A stretch of DNA of 64,000 nucleotides from Flavobacterium sp. DG2-3 (GTDB lineage: Bacteria; Bacteroidota; Bacteroidia; Flavobacteriales; Flavobacteriaceae). Both the position numbers and the translations under genes were made by a program. The stretch spans positions 124,001 through 188,000 of the forward strand of contig NZ_JAVAMB010000010.1 of NCBI RefSeq assembly GCF_030730925.1, in the 5' to 3' direction. Of the stretch, positions 47,015 through 55,719 are shown in pieces (position 1 is the stretch's first letter; the number at the start of each line of letters is the position of its first letter). The notes under the pieces were generated by a model. That model did no database searches. It was not told where the DNA came from and saw nothing but the letters and a program-made list of their open reading frames with translations.

Positions 47015-47419
47015 TTAACGATCAGATAAATCATTAATAATTCTTTCTTCTGTAGGTCTTAGAAAAAGAAGATAAATGAGGATAAGTATTCCGAAGATTA
47101 TAAATTCTGGCTTTACAAATAAGATCAAAAAAGCGGCACCTTCTAGAACCGCCCATCGCATAATCGAAGCAGCTTGGTAAACAGGCAGTTTATCTTCGAG
47201 TTTTAATTTCGGATCTATCTGTTTTAATTGTGCTTTAAATAATATACTGCTTAAAACAAAAGCCAGAACTGGAATGGCAAGATATAGTATTGAATTTGAA
47301 TCGATAACAGGAATATTCAGTTTTTCTAAAGAAAGATCTCCCATAATGTAATAAGCGATAATGGCTCCTGCACAAATGGCAAGATGGATAATTTGTAAAG
47401 TTTTGATTTTTTCGGTCAT
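47015..47419 (-). CDS. Small multi-pass membrane protein
   Basis: The 134-residue protein has four hydrophobic segments: IIHLAICAGAIIAYYIMG, ILYLAIPVLAFVLSSILF, AVLEGAAFLILFVKPEF and IIFGILILIYLLFLRP. I do not recognise a named family. The ORF could begin upstream at a TTG (47452), but the ATG at 47419 (MTEKIKTLQIIH) is a better start. Nothing in the neighbourhood suggests a role. Confidence 0.7.
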   Translation of the reverse strand: MTEKIKTLQIIHLAICAGAIIAYYIMGDLSLEKLNIPVIDSNSILYLAIPVLAFVLSSILFKAQLKQIDPKLKLEDKLPVYQAASIMRWAVLEGAAFLILFVKPEFIIFGILILIYLLFLRPTEERIINDLSDR

Positions 47420-47520
47420 GATTGGGTGTGATTTGAGGTTGATAATATGCAAGTTAAGGTTAATTCTTTTTAAATGAATATTTTACTGTTTAGATTTTAT
47501 TCAAGTGCATATTCTTCCAA

Positions 47521-47551
47521 CAAAAAAAAGACACTAAAATTAGTGTCTTTT
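47521..47551 (-). terminator. Terminator after the DUF1810 gene
   Basis: AAAAGACACTAA pairs with TTAGTGTCTTTT. Read on the minus strand it ends in a run of eight T, 28 bp after the DUF1810 stop. Confidence 0.8.
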
Positions 47552-47579
47552 AAATGTAAATAATCGCTGTAAACTCGGG

Positions 47580-48041
47580 TTATAATACAACCGGTTCATC
47601 AACAGATTTTATAGTTGAATTAATAATAGACAAAGTAAGCGGATCGGTTTCTCCAGAGAAGAATGCATCTAGAATTTCCTGAAATACCGGATTTGCATTT
47701 TCTACCAAAGAAAACAAAGTCATGCAAGAGCGTAATTTTCGAGCATCTAAATCTCCAAAAATCCCGTCAGCCGATTTCATTTTAAAGGTTAATAATAATT
47801 CTGAAATTTCAATTAAATGTTTTCCTAAGATAGGATGTTCCAAGTAATCAGTAGCTTCTTTTAAATCATTAATGGCATAAAGATTTGCAGTATCGCTTTT
47901 TCCTAAGCCTTTTATTTGCGGAAAAATAAACCACATCCAATGTGTTTCTTTTTTCCCTTTGCTGATTTCAGAAAGAGCAGTAAGATAAAGTTTGTTCTGT
48001 GCGTCTAAGAAACGCGCTAAATCATTGTTCGAATAAGCCAT
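47580..48041 (-). CDS. DUF1810 family protein
   Basis: The 153-residue protein matches DUF1810: LARFLDAQNKLYLTALSEISKGKKETHWMWFIFPQIKGLGKS and TDYLEHPILGKHLIEI (in pieces) are the family's conserved blocks. The family has no firmly known role. A -7 box TATTTTTG (48069-48076, minus strand) sits across the longer TTG-start version, so the ATG at 48041 is chosen. A terminator follows, so the gene is a single-gene unit. Confidence 0.85.
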   Translation of the reverse strand: MAYSNNDLARFLDAQNKLYLTALSEISKGKKETHWMWFIFPQIKGLGKSDTANLYAINDLKEATDYLEHPILGKHLIEISELLLTFKMKSADGIFGDLDARKLRSCMTLFSLVENANPVFQEILDAFFSGETDPLTLSIINSTIKSVDEPVVL

Positions 48042-48068
48042 TACGGTATTGTATTTAAAAAAAGGTTG

Positions 48069-48076
48069 CAAAAATA
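48069..48076 (-). promoter_or_regulatory. -7 box for the DUF1810 gene
   Basis: Minus-strand TATTTTTG matches TAnnTTTG, 27 bp upstream of the chosen ATG. Confidence 0.45.
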
Positions 48077-48201
48077 GTAAAAAAGATAGGTTTTGCCTAA
48101 TAAAACGTTCATACAGTGCATGTTTTAACTTTTAGAGCAAGTAATATCTTACGTCTGTTTTTATAAAAAATGCTTCTTTTGGAGTTTCAATTCTATAAAA
48201 A

Positions 48202-48828
48202 TCAAAGATTTCGATTGGTTCTTCTAAAGGTAAGATTGATCCTCGGCAAAACATCTCGAGCAGTTTTTGGAACTTGATGTTGCCAAAAACTATTAGTTGT
48301 TCCTGCCATTAATAAAAAAGATCCATGATGCAGCGGAATTTCGATTTGCGGAATTTCTTTGCTGTATTTATGACGAAGTCTGAACATTCTAGTTTCTCCA
48401 AAAGTTACAGAAGCAATAATCGGATTTGGTCCTGTATTATGCTCTTTGTCGCTATGCCAGCCCACGCCATCATTTCCGTCTCGATATAAATTAAGCAGAA
48501 CGGTATTAAAATCAAGTTGCGTTTCTTTTTCGACACGGCCTCTTATTTTTAATAATTCATAAGTCCAATCTGGTCCTTTGGGGTCTGCTCCAACATTATC
48601 TTTGTCTTCGTACCAAGCTATCATTCTAGGAACGGTATAGGTTTTATCATAAATCTCCATTTGATGTTCTCTCCATTTGGTTTTGCGGAGTATTCTTTCA
48701 TAAAAACTGTCAGACTCTTCTTTGGAGAAGAAATTATCAATTAAAATCAATTCAGAATCTGGGATGTCAAATATTTTTTTTCCTCCCAAACCTGTTGTAA
48801 ACAATTCGGTGTCGTTAAATAATGTCAT
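48202..48828 (-). CDS. alkB: Alpha-ketoglutarate-dependent dioxygenase, AlkB family
   Basis: The 208-residue protein repairs alkylated bases by oxidative demethylation. The Fe(II) triad is His125 and Asp127 (VGWHSDKEH) and His184 (FWQHQVPKT). The 2-oxoglutarate arginine region LPRINLTFRR is at the C-terminus. The NLYRDGNDGVGWHSD run is the ALKBH2-like bacterial type. It begins 8 bp after the xth stop, so both are in one operon with xth first. This puts direct reversal and base-excision repair in one transcript. Confidence 0.93.
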   Translation of the reverse strand: MTLFNDTELFTTGLGGKKIFDIPDSELILIDNFFSKEESDSFYERILRKTKWREHQMEIYDKTYTVPRMIAWYEDKDNVGADPKGPDWTYELLKIRGRVEKETQLDFNTVLLNLYRDGNDGVGWHSDKEHNTGPNPIIASVTFGETRMFRLRHKYSKEIPQIEIPLHHGSFLLMAGTTNSFWQHQVPKTARDVLPRINLTFRRTNRNL

Positions 48829-48836
48829 GATTCTAT

Positions 48837-49613
48837 TTATTTTTTGTCAATTTCAATCCAAACAGGCGCGTGATCACTCGTTTTTTCCCAACCGCGCACA
48901 TGACGGTCAACTCCGCCCGAACGCAACATTTTAGCAATTTGCGGACTCAATAAAAAATGATCAATTCGAAGTCCGGCATCTCGCTGATAAGCATTTCTGA
49001 AATAATCCCAAAACGTATAAATCTTTTCATTAGGATACAATGTCCGAATCGCATCTGTCCATCCCTGAGCAACAATGGCTGCAAAAGCCTTTCTGACTTC
49101 TGGTAAAAAAAGCGCGTCTTTTACCCATTTTTCAGGTTTATAAACATCTAATTCTGTCGGCATAACATTGTAATCGCCAACCAATATCACGGGAACTTTT
49201 AAATTCAATAACGTTTCAGCCCGATGCGCCAGACGATCAAACCATTTCATTTTGTATTCTAATTTTGGCCCCGGAGCTGGATTTCCATTTGGGAGGTACA
49301 GACAAGCAATTACAATTCCGTCAATCAAAGCTTCTGCATAACGGCTTTGTACATCGTCTTCATCTCCAGGAAGTATGCGGGTTATTTCTTCAATTTCCAT
49401 ATTTCGAGCTAAGATTGCAACGCCGTTCCATTGTTTTTGCCCGTGCCAAATAGCATTGTATCCTGCGTCGTTAATGGCTTTTATTGGAAATTTGTCCTGT
49501 GGCGCTTTTAATTCCTGCAGGCACACAATATCAGGTTTGGTTTCTTCGAGCCATCGCAATAAAACATTCAGCCTTCCATTGACTCCGTTTACGTTATATG
49601 TCGCTATTTTCAT
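48837..49613 (-). CDS. xth: Exodeoxyribonuclease III (AP endonuclease)
   Basis: The 258-residue protein has the ExoIII metal-binding and catalytic residues: Glu34 (CLQELKAP), VGDYNVMPTELD, LRIDHFLLS and SDHAPVWIEI with His248. It cleaves at abasic sites in base-excision repair. The open frame extends to 49661, but MKIATYNVNG at 49613 is the standard start. It is 8 bp upstream of alkB. An inverted repeat lies beyond its upstream side. Confidence 0.94.
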   Translation of the reverse strand: MKIATYNVNGVNGRLNVLLRWLEETKPDIVCLQELKAPQDKFPIKAINDAGYNAIWHGQKQWNGVAILARNMEIEEITRILPGDEDDVQSRYAEALIDGIVIACLYLPNGNPAPGPKLEYKMKWFDRLAHRAETLLNLKVPVILVGDYNVMPTELDVYKPEKWVKDALFLPEVRKAFAAIVAQGWTDAIRTLYPNEKIYTFWDYFRNAYQRDAGLRIDHFLLSPQIAKMLRSGGVDRHVRGWEKTSDHAPVWIEIDKK

Positions 49614-49655
49614 AGTAGATTTAATTAGTTGTCTTAAACGCTCCGCACAGATTTT

Positions 49656-49799
49656 AAACACATAGAAACAGAGTTTTTTGAAGCTTAAAAAAGGCGTTTC
49701 ACTTATTTAAATTCACATAGCTCGGACTATGTGTTAGAAACGAGTTTCTTTTGGCTAATCTCTAATCGTAATCAAAATCTATGTTTCTATGTGTTAAAA
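49656..49799. repeat. Intergenic inverted repeat with nested palindrome
   Basis: Arms near 49656-49670 and 49782-49799 (ACACATAGAAACA and its complement) flank a smaller palindrome CACATAG...CTATGTG near 49712-49731. It occupies the gap between xth and the exonuclease/GIY-YIG gene, where no ORF is seen (49662-49856). Confidence 0.65.
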
Positions 49800-49856
49800 T
49801 GTTCTATGATTAAATTTACAGCTTTTTCAAATTTTAAATCTTATATAATTTCTTAT

Positions 49857-51236
49857 TTACTTTAAAAAGTGCTTGTTAAAGAATACTTTACCTGGATATT
49901 TTTCGGCGAAAGCAAAAATTAACTGCTCGATATATTGATTGCTTTTGTAAAGTGTAACATAACTTTTTACATCTTCGGGATCATTAATCGCTACATCTCT
50001 CGGGATATAGCCCATTCCGTGAAAACGGCCATTTTCAATCCAAATACAGCTTCTCTCGTCTGCAGATCGTCCTTTGTCTATGATTGCAAAAGTGGGTCTG
50101 TTATTTATTAAAAAATCAATTGCATTGTCTACTTGTTCATTATGAAGTATTGGGTCTGGTAATTCTTTTATTTCATGGTTATAGAAAAATTCACCTTCTT
50201 CAGGTCTTGAATATTTACAAAAACGATGATCGATTTGAAATTGCTCTGCCAAATTTCGCAAAAGATGAATACCAGTGTGCTGGTTATTAAATTCATGAAT
50301 GCAAGTCTGAAATTTGCTCATTTTCCCAATTGCGAGATATTTGTAGCCATTTCGAGCTTCGTATTGATAAATGCCAAATTTGCCTTCAAAACGTTTTAAA
50401 GCTCTGTTGTAAGTCGGCCAAAGTTTTTTGATTTCGGTGCATTCTAAAAGAAGTGCCATGAGTTCTGTAGCACAGATTTCGAAGGAAATTCCGTGAATAT
50501 CTCTTAAAAAATGCTGCCGTTGAGGTTTGATATTATTTCCTGTAAAATGCGATGTAACGCGTTTTTTTAGATTAATGGCCTTACCCACATAAATCACTTT
50601 TTTTGCCTGATTATAAAAATAATAAACTCCAGGTTTTTCGGGCAATTCATTAAAATCTTCAGGAGGAAGGTTAGGAGGCAAACGCTGATCTTGAGCTGTT
50701 TTCTTGATCATTTTATCAATTTCTCCAGCATCGTCCCATTCTAATAAAAGAGAAAATAAAAGAGCGGTAGCATCAGCATCTCCGCCAGCACGGTGCCTGT
50801 TTTCTAAAGATATATTTAAAGAATTGCAAAGATTTCCTAAGCTATAGGAGCCTAATCCGGGTTTTATTTTTCGGGCGGCGCGCACAGTACAGAGTTTTCT
50901 CGCTGTCCACTTAAATCCCGCTTGTTCCAGCTGATGACGGACAAACGAATAATCGAAATTGACATTGTGCGCAACAAAAACACGATCAGTCAGCATTTCG
51001 AGCACTTTTTCTGAAATATCATCAAAGATCGGTGCATGAGCCACCATTTCGTTATTAATTCCCGTCAATCCAAAAATAGCAGGAGGAATGTCCTGTTCAG
51101 GATTAACAAGTGTTTCGTAACGATCCAGCACATTTATACCATCATGAATAATAATGGCAATTTCTGTAATACGGCTTCCACTGGCATTACCGCCTGTGGT
51201 TTCAATATCGACTATGGCATATTCTTGCTTCTTCAT
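49857..51236 (-). CDS. DnaQ-type exonuclease fused to GIY-YIG endonuclease domain
   Basis: The 459-residue protein joins two nuclease domains. Residues about 1-170 form a DEDDh exonuclease (AIVDIETTG with Asp10 and Glu12, VFVAHNVNFDYSFVR, HRAGGDADATALL). Residues about 200-290 form a GIY-YIG domain (GVYYFYNQAKKVIYVGKAINLKKRV), the same catalytic fold as UvrC and Cho. This fusion is known in Bacteroidota and Actinobacteria and is thought to act in repair, possibly as the proofreader of the neighbouring polymerase. It lies next to the DnaE gene, separated by a 26-bp-arm inverted repeat. Confidence 0.9.
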   Translation of the reverse strand: MKKQEYAIVDIETTGGNASGSRITEIAIIIHDGINVLDRYETLVNPEQDIPPAIFGLTGINNEMVAHAPIFDDISEKVLEMLTDRVFVAHNVNFDYSFVRHQLEQAGFKWTARKLCTVRAARKIKPGLGSYSLGNLCNSLNISLENRHRAGGDADATALLFSLLLEWDDAGEIDKMIKKTAQDQRLPPNLPPEDFNELPEKPGVYYFYNQAKKVIYVGKAINLKKRVTSHFTGNNIKPQRQHFLRDIHGISFEICATELMALLLECTEIKKLWPTYNRALKRFEGKFGIYQYEARNGYKYLAIGKMSKFQTCIHEFNNQHTGIHLLRNLAEQFQIDHRFCKYSRPEEGEFFYNHEIKELPDPILHNEQVDNAIDFLINNRPTFAIIDKGRSADERSCIWIENGRFHGMGYIPRDVAINDPEDVKSYVTLYKSNQYIEQLIFAFAEKYPGKVFFNKHFLK

Positions 51237-51296
51237 TTGTATATAACGTAAAATGTTCTATTTCTGTTATTTAATTTTTTATAAAGCTTTTTTAAT

Positions 51297-51376
51297 CTCG
51301 CAAAGTCGCAGAGTCGCAAAGTTTTTTTCTCTTTAAGTCTTAAAAATAAAACTTTGCGCCTTCGCGTCTTTGCGAG
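51297..51376. repeat. Intergenic inverted repeat, 26-bp arms
   Basis: The arms 51297-51322 and 51351-51376 are complementary with a few mismatches. Each arm is a tandem of the 8-9 bp word TCGCAAAG/TCGCAGAG. It sits between the dnaE stop and the exonuclease start and may act as a terminator of the dinB-dnaE transcript. Confidence 0.75.
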
Positions 51377-51400
51377 CAATTTTTTCGCTTTGAAAGAAAT

Positions 51401-54400
51401 TTAAAACTTCATTCGGTGTCGCGGCATATTAATTTCATGTGCCTGCGGATATGGTTGTCTATTTGTCATACTCACATCTTCTTTAATCTGGCTTTGCGTT
51501 CTATACTGATCTTTAGAATCCATATACCGCGGATCTGGAATAAAAGGCATTTTTGCCATTTTAATAATTGTAATTGTTGGAAAATGGTAATCGACTTCGA
51601 CGTTTCCTAACAAAAGATAACATCCTCCGCCCTGAAAAGGATTTTTTTCTAAAGAATCAGGAAAATGTGCCGTATCAAAATAAGTCCCTTCATGATCGAT
51701 CCAAGTTCCAAAATACATTGCACCTTTTTTGGTTGGAACGTGTTTTCTCGAAATCAGATACGCCAGCATTCTTACTTGCTTTTTATGATATTTTACTAAA
51801 TCTTTTGCCATAATATCGCCACGATGTTTAGTTTGTAAAATATCAAAAACAGTACAGGAAACGGGAAAACTCAACAATTCGATTTCGTCAAAAGCATCTT
51901 CAAAAATAGAACGTTCCAAAACGGGAAGCTTAAATTCTTTAGCAGGTTCCTGCAACAATTTTAAATTTCTGTTTTCGGGTTTATAATTGTTCAAAAGCAA
52001 ACTTGCAACGACCAAAAGCTGATTTTTAGTTTTTCCTGTAAAGCGGAAAGCGCCAATAAAAATCAGGATTTTAATGCCTTCAATTCCGATCGGAATTCGA
52101 TTAATGAAATCTTCCAAAGAAAGATAATCGCCGTTTTCGTTTCTTTCCGATTCAATTAAATGTGCAATTTTAGATTCTAAACTCTGCAAATGCATAAAAC
52201 CGAGATAAATATCAGTTCCGTACAAAGTGGTTTGATATTCACTTTTATTCACACACGGGTTATGAACTGTACCTCCCGACATTCTTGCTTCGTGTACATA
52301 AACCTCAGTTCTGTAAAATCCGCCTTGGTTGTTGATTACCGCTGTCATAAATTCGACAGGATAATACACTTTCAAAAACAAACTCTGATAACTCTCAACG
52401 GCATACGAAGCCGAGTGCGCTTTACAAAAAGAATATCCAGCAAAAGATTCAATCTGGCGATAAATTTCCTGACTTAGTGTAAGTGGATGCCCTTTTTGAG
52501 CACAGCTGGCAAAGAAATTATTCTTTACTTTTTGTAAAGCTTCTAGAGAACGTCCTTTTCCAGACATAGCGCGACGTAGAATATCTCCATCTGCAGCGGG
52601 AAGCCCGCCATAGTATTGAGCAATTTTAATCACATCTTCCTGATAGACCATAATTCCGTAAGTTTCACCAAGCTGATCTCTAAAAACTTCATGAAAATAT
52701 TCAAACTGATTGGGATTATTATGCCTGAAAATATATTCTTTCATCATTCCCGATTGTGCTACTCCGGGACGAATGATAGACGAAGCCGCCACGAGAACTT
52801 TATAATTATCACAATTCAAACGACGCAGTAAACCGCGCATTGCGGGACTTTCTATATAAAAACAGCCAATTGTTTTTCCTTGTGCTAAATGAACATTACA
52901 CAAAGCTTCATCTTTAGAAATTTTTGTATCTCGAATATCGATTTTTATACCACGGTTTTTCTGAATCAGTTTTACGCTGTCATCAATATGTCCAATTCCC
53001 CGCTGACTTAGGATGTCGAATTTATCGAAACCAATTTCTTCGGCAGTATGCATGTCAAAAAGTACAATTGGAAAACCTTTTGGTGGCATTTCTAGTGGCG
53101 TATAATTGGTAATTGGTTCTTCAGAAATAATAATTCCACAGGCGTGCATACTACGCTGGTTGGGATATTTTCCCATCATATTGCCATACTCTTGAACCAT
53201 TCGAACAATTTTATTTGTTGGATGAAGTTCTTCTGGATTTTTGGCTAAAACATCTAATTCTTCTTTTGGAAGACCAAACACTTTTCCGACTTCTCTGAAA
53301 ATAGAACGGTATTTAAATTCCACATTAGTTCCGCAGAAAGCCACATGGCCTTTACCGTATTTTTCAAAGATATATTTCAGAATTACATCACGTTCCTGCC
53401 AGCTCCAGTCAATATCAAAATCGGGTGGACTTTTACGATTAAGATTTAAAAAACGTTCAAAATACAAATCGAGTTCGATAGGACATATATCTGTAATTCC
53501 GAGGCAATAGGCAATAATGCTGTTGGCACCGCTTCCGCGACCGATGTGCATAAAACCTAAGCTGTTGCTGTATTGAATAATGTCCCAAGTGATTAAAAAA
53601 TAACCGCTGAATTCCAATTCGTCAATAACTTTTAATTCTTTTTCGACACGTTTTCTGGCGATTGTATTTTCTTTTCCGTAACGCCATTCAAAACCTTTTT
53701 CTGCTAATTCTGTTAGCATTTCTATATCTTTCTGACGACTTTCAGTGTAGAATTTTTTATTTCTTTTAATTGAAAAATCATATTCGAAATTACAATCATC
53801 AATAATCTTTTGTGTATTGACTAAAATCTCAGGATAATTTTCATAGAAAGGGATAAGAGATTCTGTCGGAACCATAAAATCCGAAGTTTTGCAAAAATCA
53901 GCTTCTGTGAGTTTCGATAAAATAATATTGGTATCAATTGCACGCAAAACTTTATGCAAATTGTATTCTTTTTTGGATGAAAAAGTTACAGGCTGTAAAA
54001 CCACCATTTTGGAGATTTTATTTTTATGTTTTGAAGTCAAAAGCCCTGTAACTTCTTCTGGGCGAACACCGATAAATTCATTTTTATGAAGGATTTCTGG
54101 AGCATTTTCTAACGTGTAAATCACAAAAGCCGATTTAAATTCGGGCGCTTGCAAAGGCAAAGTTTCTCCGCTGAAATTATGGTCTGTTAAAAAGCGATTC
54201 ATTTCTCCTAAACCATCCGCATTTTTCGCCAAACCAATATATCGCAGTTGATGATTACAGCGAAATTCCATTCCGATAAGAGGTTTAATGTCTTTTTCTC
54301 CGCATAATTTTATAAAATCATAAATCCCCGTTACGGTATTAATATCTGTGAGCGCCATTGCTTTTACACCACACGCAACAGCCAGAGCAACCAATTCTTT

Positions 54401-54454
54401 AAGAGGAATTGTGCCGTAACGAAGCGAATGATAAGAATGGCAATTGAGATACAT
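51401..54454 (-). CDS. dnaE2: DnaE-type DNA polymerase III alpha subunit, short form (error-prone candidate)
   Basis: The 1017-residue protein is a C-family polymerase, shorter than replicative DnaE1 (about 1150-1200 residues). It has an N-terminal PHP domain (NCHSYHSLRYG and MALTDINT) and the catalytic PDFDID motif at 344-349 (Asp347 and Asp349), then GRGSGANSI. A second DnaE elsewhere in the genome is expected as the main replicase. Its ATG overlaps the dinB stop by one base (TAATG), so the two are translationally coupled. With the LexA-like repressor upstream this suggests damage-induced translesion synthesis. Confidence 0.85.
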   Translation of the reverse strand: MYLNCHSYHSLRYGTIPLKELVALAVACGVKAMALTDINTVTGIYDFIKLCGEKDIKPLIGMEFRCNHQLRYIGLAKNADGLGEMNRFLTDHNFSGETLPLQAPEFKSAFVIYTLENAPEILHKNEFIGVRPEEVTGLLTSKHKNKISKMVVLQPVTFSSKKEYNLHKVLRAIDTNIILSKLTEADFCKTSDFMVPTESLIPFYENYPEILVNTQKIIDDCNFEYDFSIKRNKKFYTESRQKDIEMLTELAEKGFEWRYGKENTIARKRVEKELKVIDELEFSGYFLITWDIIQYSNSLGFMHIGRGSGANSIIAYCLGITDICPIELDLYFERFLNLNRKSPPDFDIDWSWQERDVILKYIFEKYGKGHVAFCGTNVEFKYRSIFREVGKVFGLPKEELDVLAKNPEELHPTNKIVRMVQEYGNMMGKYPNQRSMHACGIIISEEPITNYTPLEMPPKGFPIVLFDMHTAEEIGFDKFDILSQRGIGHIDDSVKLIQKNRGIKIDIRDTKISKDEALCNVHLAQGKTIGCFYIESPAMRGLLRRLNCDNYKVLVAASSIIRPGVAQSGMMKEYIFRHNNPNQFEYFHEVFRDQLGETYGIMVYQEDVIKIAQYYGGLPAADGDILRRAMSGKGRSLEALQKVKNNFFASCAQKGHPLTLSQEIYRQIESFAGYSFCKAHSASYAVESYQSLFLKVYYPVEFMTAVINNQGGFYRTEVYVHEARMSGGTVHNPCVNKSEYQTTLYGTDIYLGFMHLQSLESKIAHLIESERNENGDYLSLEDFINRIPIGIEGIKILIFIGAFRFTGKTKNQLLVVASLLLNNYKPENRNLKLLQEPAKEFKLPVLERSIFEDAFDEIELLSFPVSCTVFDILQTKHRGDIMAKDLVKYHKKQVRMLAYLISRKHVPTKKGAMYFGTWIDHEGTYFDTAHFPDSLEKNPFQGGGCYLLLGNVEVDYHFPTITIIKMAKMPFIPDPRYMDSKDQYRTQSQIKEDVSMTNRQPYPQAHEINMPRHRMKF

Positions 54455-55635
54455 TATTTTTTACGTTTTAAAATTTCATCTTTAGTATTTGGTTTAAATG
54501 AAGCACCGGCACAGCGCATTACAGCGTCAAAACCGTAACGGCTTTTCATTTTATCCATTGCTTCATAAAGCGAAAGCATTTCTTGAGTATCTTCAAAAAG
54601 ATCGATTTGGTACATACCGCGCACCAATCCGCTAAAGCGAACGCCAATCAATCGAAGACGCATACGGCGCTGATAAACTTTTTCGAACAGTTCCATTACA
54701 TTTTTAGTCAGTATATGATCTGCAGAAGTATACGCAACACGGCATTGTTTGGTTTCGGTATCAAAATTGGCATAACGAATTTTGACCGTAACCGTTGAAG
54801 TTAACCATTGTTCTGACCGAAGTTGAAAAGCCAGTTTCTCGACCATTCCTAAAAGCACTCTTTTTAGTTTTGCAATATCAATGGTGTCTTGCGAAAAAGT
54901 ATGCTCGGTCGAAATAGATTTTCTTTCGCTATAAGGTTCAACAGGTGTATGATCGATTCCGTTTGCTTTTTTCCAGATATCTAGACCATTTTTGCCAATC
55001 ATTTGCTGTAAAACTTCGGCGGGCATTTCGGCTAAAGTCTGAATTTTACGAACTCCGATTCGGGACAAAAGCTGAAAAGTTACCGTTCCGACCATTGGTA
55101 TTTTCTGAATCGAAAGCGGATTTAAAAAAGTCTGAACTTTGTGTTCCGGAATTTCAAGATTTCCTACCGGTTTGCCTTCGCCTGTTGCGATTTTAGAAAC
55201 AGTTTTATTGACAGAAAGAGAAAAACTAATTGGCAATCCGGTTTCTTTAATTACTCTTTGCGCCAATTCATCTGTCCATTTATAACTTCCGTGAAAACGG
55301 TCCATTCCGGTAATATCCAGATAAAATTCATCGACACTCGCTTTTTCCAAAACAGGTGCTTTTTCTTGAAGAATTTCGGTAACATCATGCGATAATCGGG
55401 AATACAATTCCATATCGCCTTTCATAACTTTAGCTTGTGGGCAAAGTTTTAATGCCATTGCGATAGGCATTGCAGAACGCACTCCATATTTGCGGGCCTC
55501 ATAAGAACAAGAAGCTACAACGCCACGATCACCACCGCCTATAATAAGCGGAATTCCGTTAAGTTCAGAATTTGTGAGTCGTTCGCAGGATACAAAAAAG
55601 GTATCCAGATCCATATGTACAATTGCCCTTGCCAT
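54454..55635 (-). CDS. dinB: DNA polymerase IV (Y-family), catalytically intact
   Basis: The 393-residue protein has the Y-family active site: Asp9 (HMDLDTFF) and Asp102-Glu103 (SVDEFYLDITG). The palm, thumb and little-finger regions follow (NGIDHTPVEPYSERKSISTEHTF, VTVKIRYANF). It differs from ImuB-type homologues, which usually lack these acidic residues. Its stop codon overlaps the start of the DnaE gene. The -7 box TAATTTTG at 55656-55663 is 21 bp from its ATG and lies in the shared control region with the repressor. Confidence 0.93.
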   Translation of the reverse strand: MARAIVHMDLDTFFVSCERLTNSELNGIPLIIGGGDRGVVASCSYEARKYGVRSAMPIAMALKLCPQAKVMKGDMELYSRLSHDVTEILQEKAPVLEKASVDEFYLDITGMDRFHGSYKWTDELAQRVIKETGLPISFSLSVNKTVSKIATGEGKPVGNLEIPEHKVQTFLNPLSIQKIPMVGTVTFQLLSRIGVRKIQTLAEMPAEVLQQMIGKNGLDIWKKANGIDHTPVEPYSERKSISTEHTFSQDTIDIAKLKRVLLGMVEKLAFQLRSEQWLTSTVTVKIRYANFDTETKQCRVAYTSADHILTKNVMELFEKVYQRRMRLRLIGVRFSGLVRGMYQIDLFEDTQEMLSLYEAMDKMKSRYGFDAVMRCAGASFKPNTKDEILKRKK

Positions 55636-55655
55636 TTCCTTGTTTTTGTATGAAA

Positions 55656-55708
55656 CAAAATTAGTACAGATAATAACATTTTTTGTATATTTGCTGTTCC
55701 AAATTATA
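55656..55708. promoter_or_regulatory. Divergent promoter/operator between dinB and the S24 repressor
   Basis: The 84-bp gap (55636-55719) carries two back-to-back -7 boxes: TAATTTTG on the minus strand (55656-55663) for dinB-dnaE and TATATTTG on the plus strand (55686-55693) for the repressor. TATATTTG and CAAATTATA (55700-55708) form an imperfect dyad across the repressor's start, a likely operator for autoregulation. Spacing to classic -33 TTG is poor for both. Confidence 0.6.
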
Positions 55709-55719
55709 ACAAATTTATT

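Noticed and set aside
51416..54089. Many short plus-strand frames opposite the DnaE gene
   Set aside because: They have no family likeness and the minus-strand polymerase explains the region.
51401..54454. This DnaE as the main replicative polymerase
   Set aside because: It is about 150 residues shorter than a normal DnaE1 and is coupled to dinB next to a damage-type repressor. A full genome would be needed to confirm a second dnaE.
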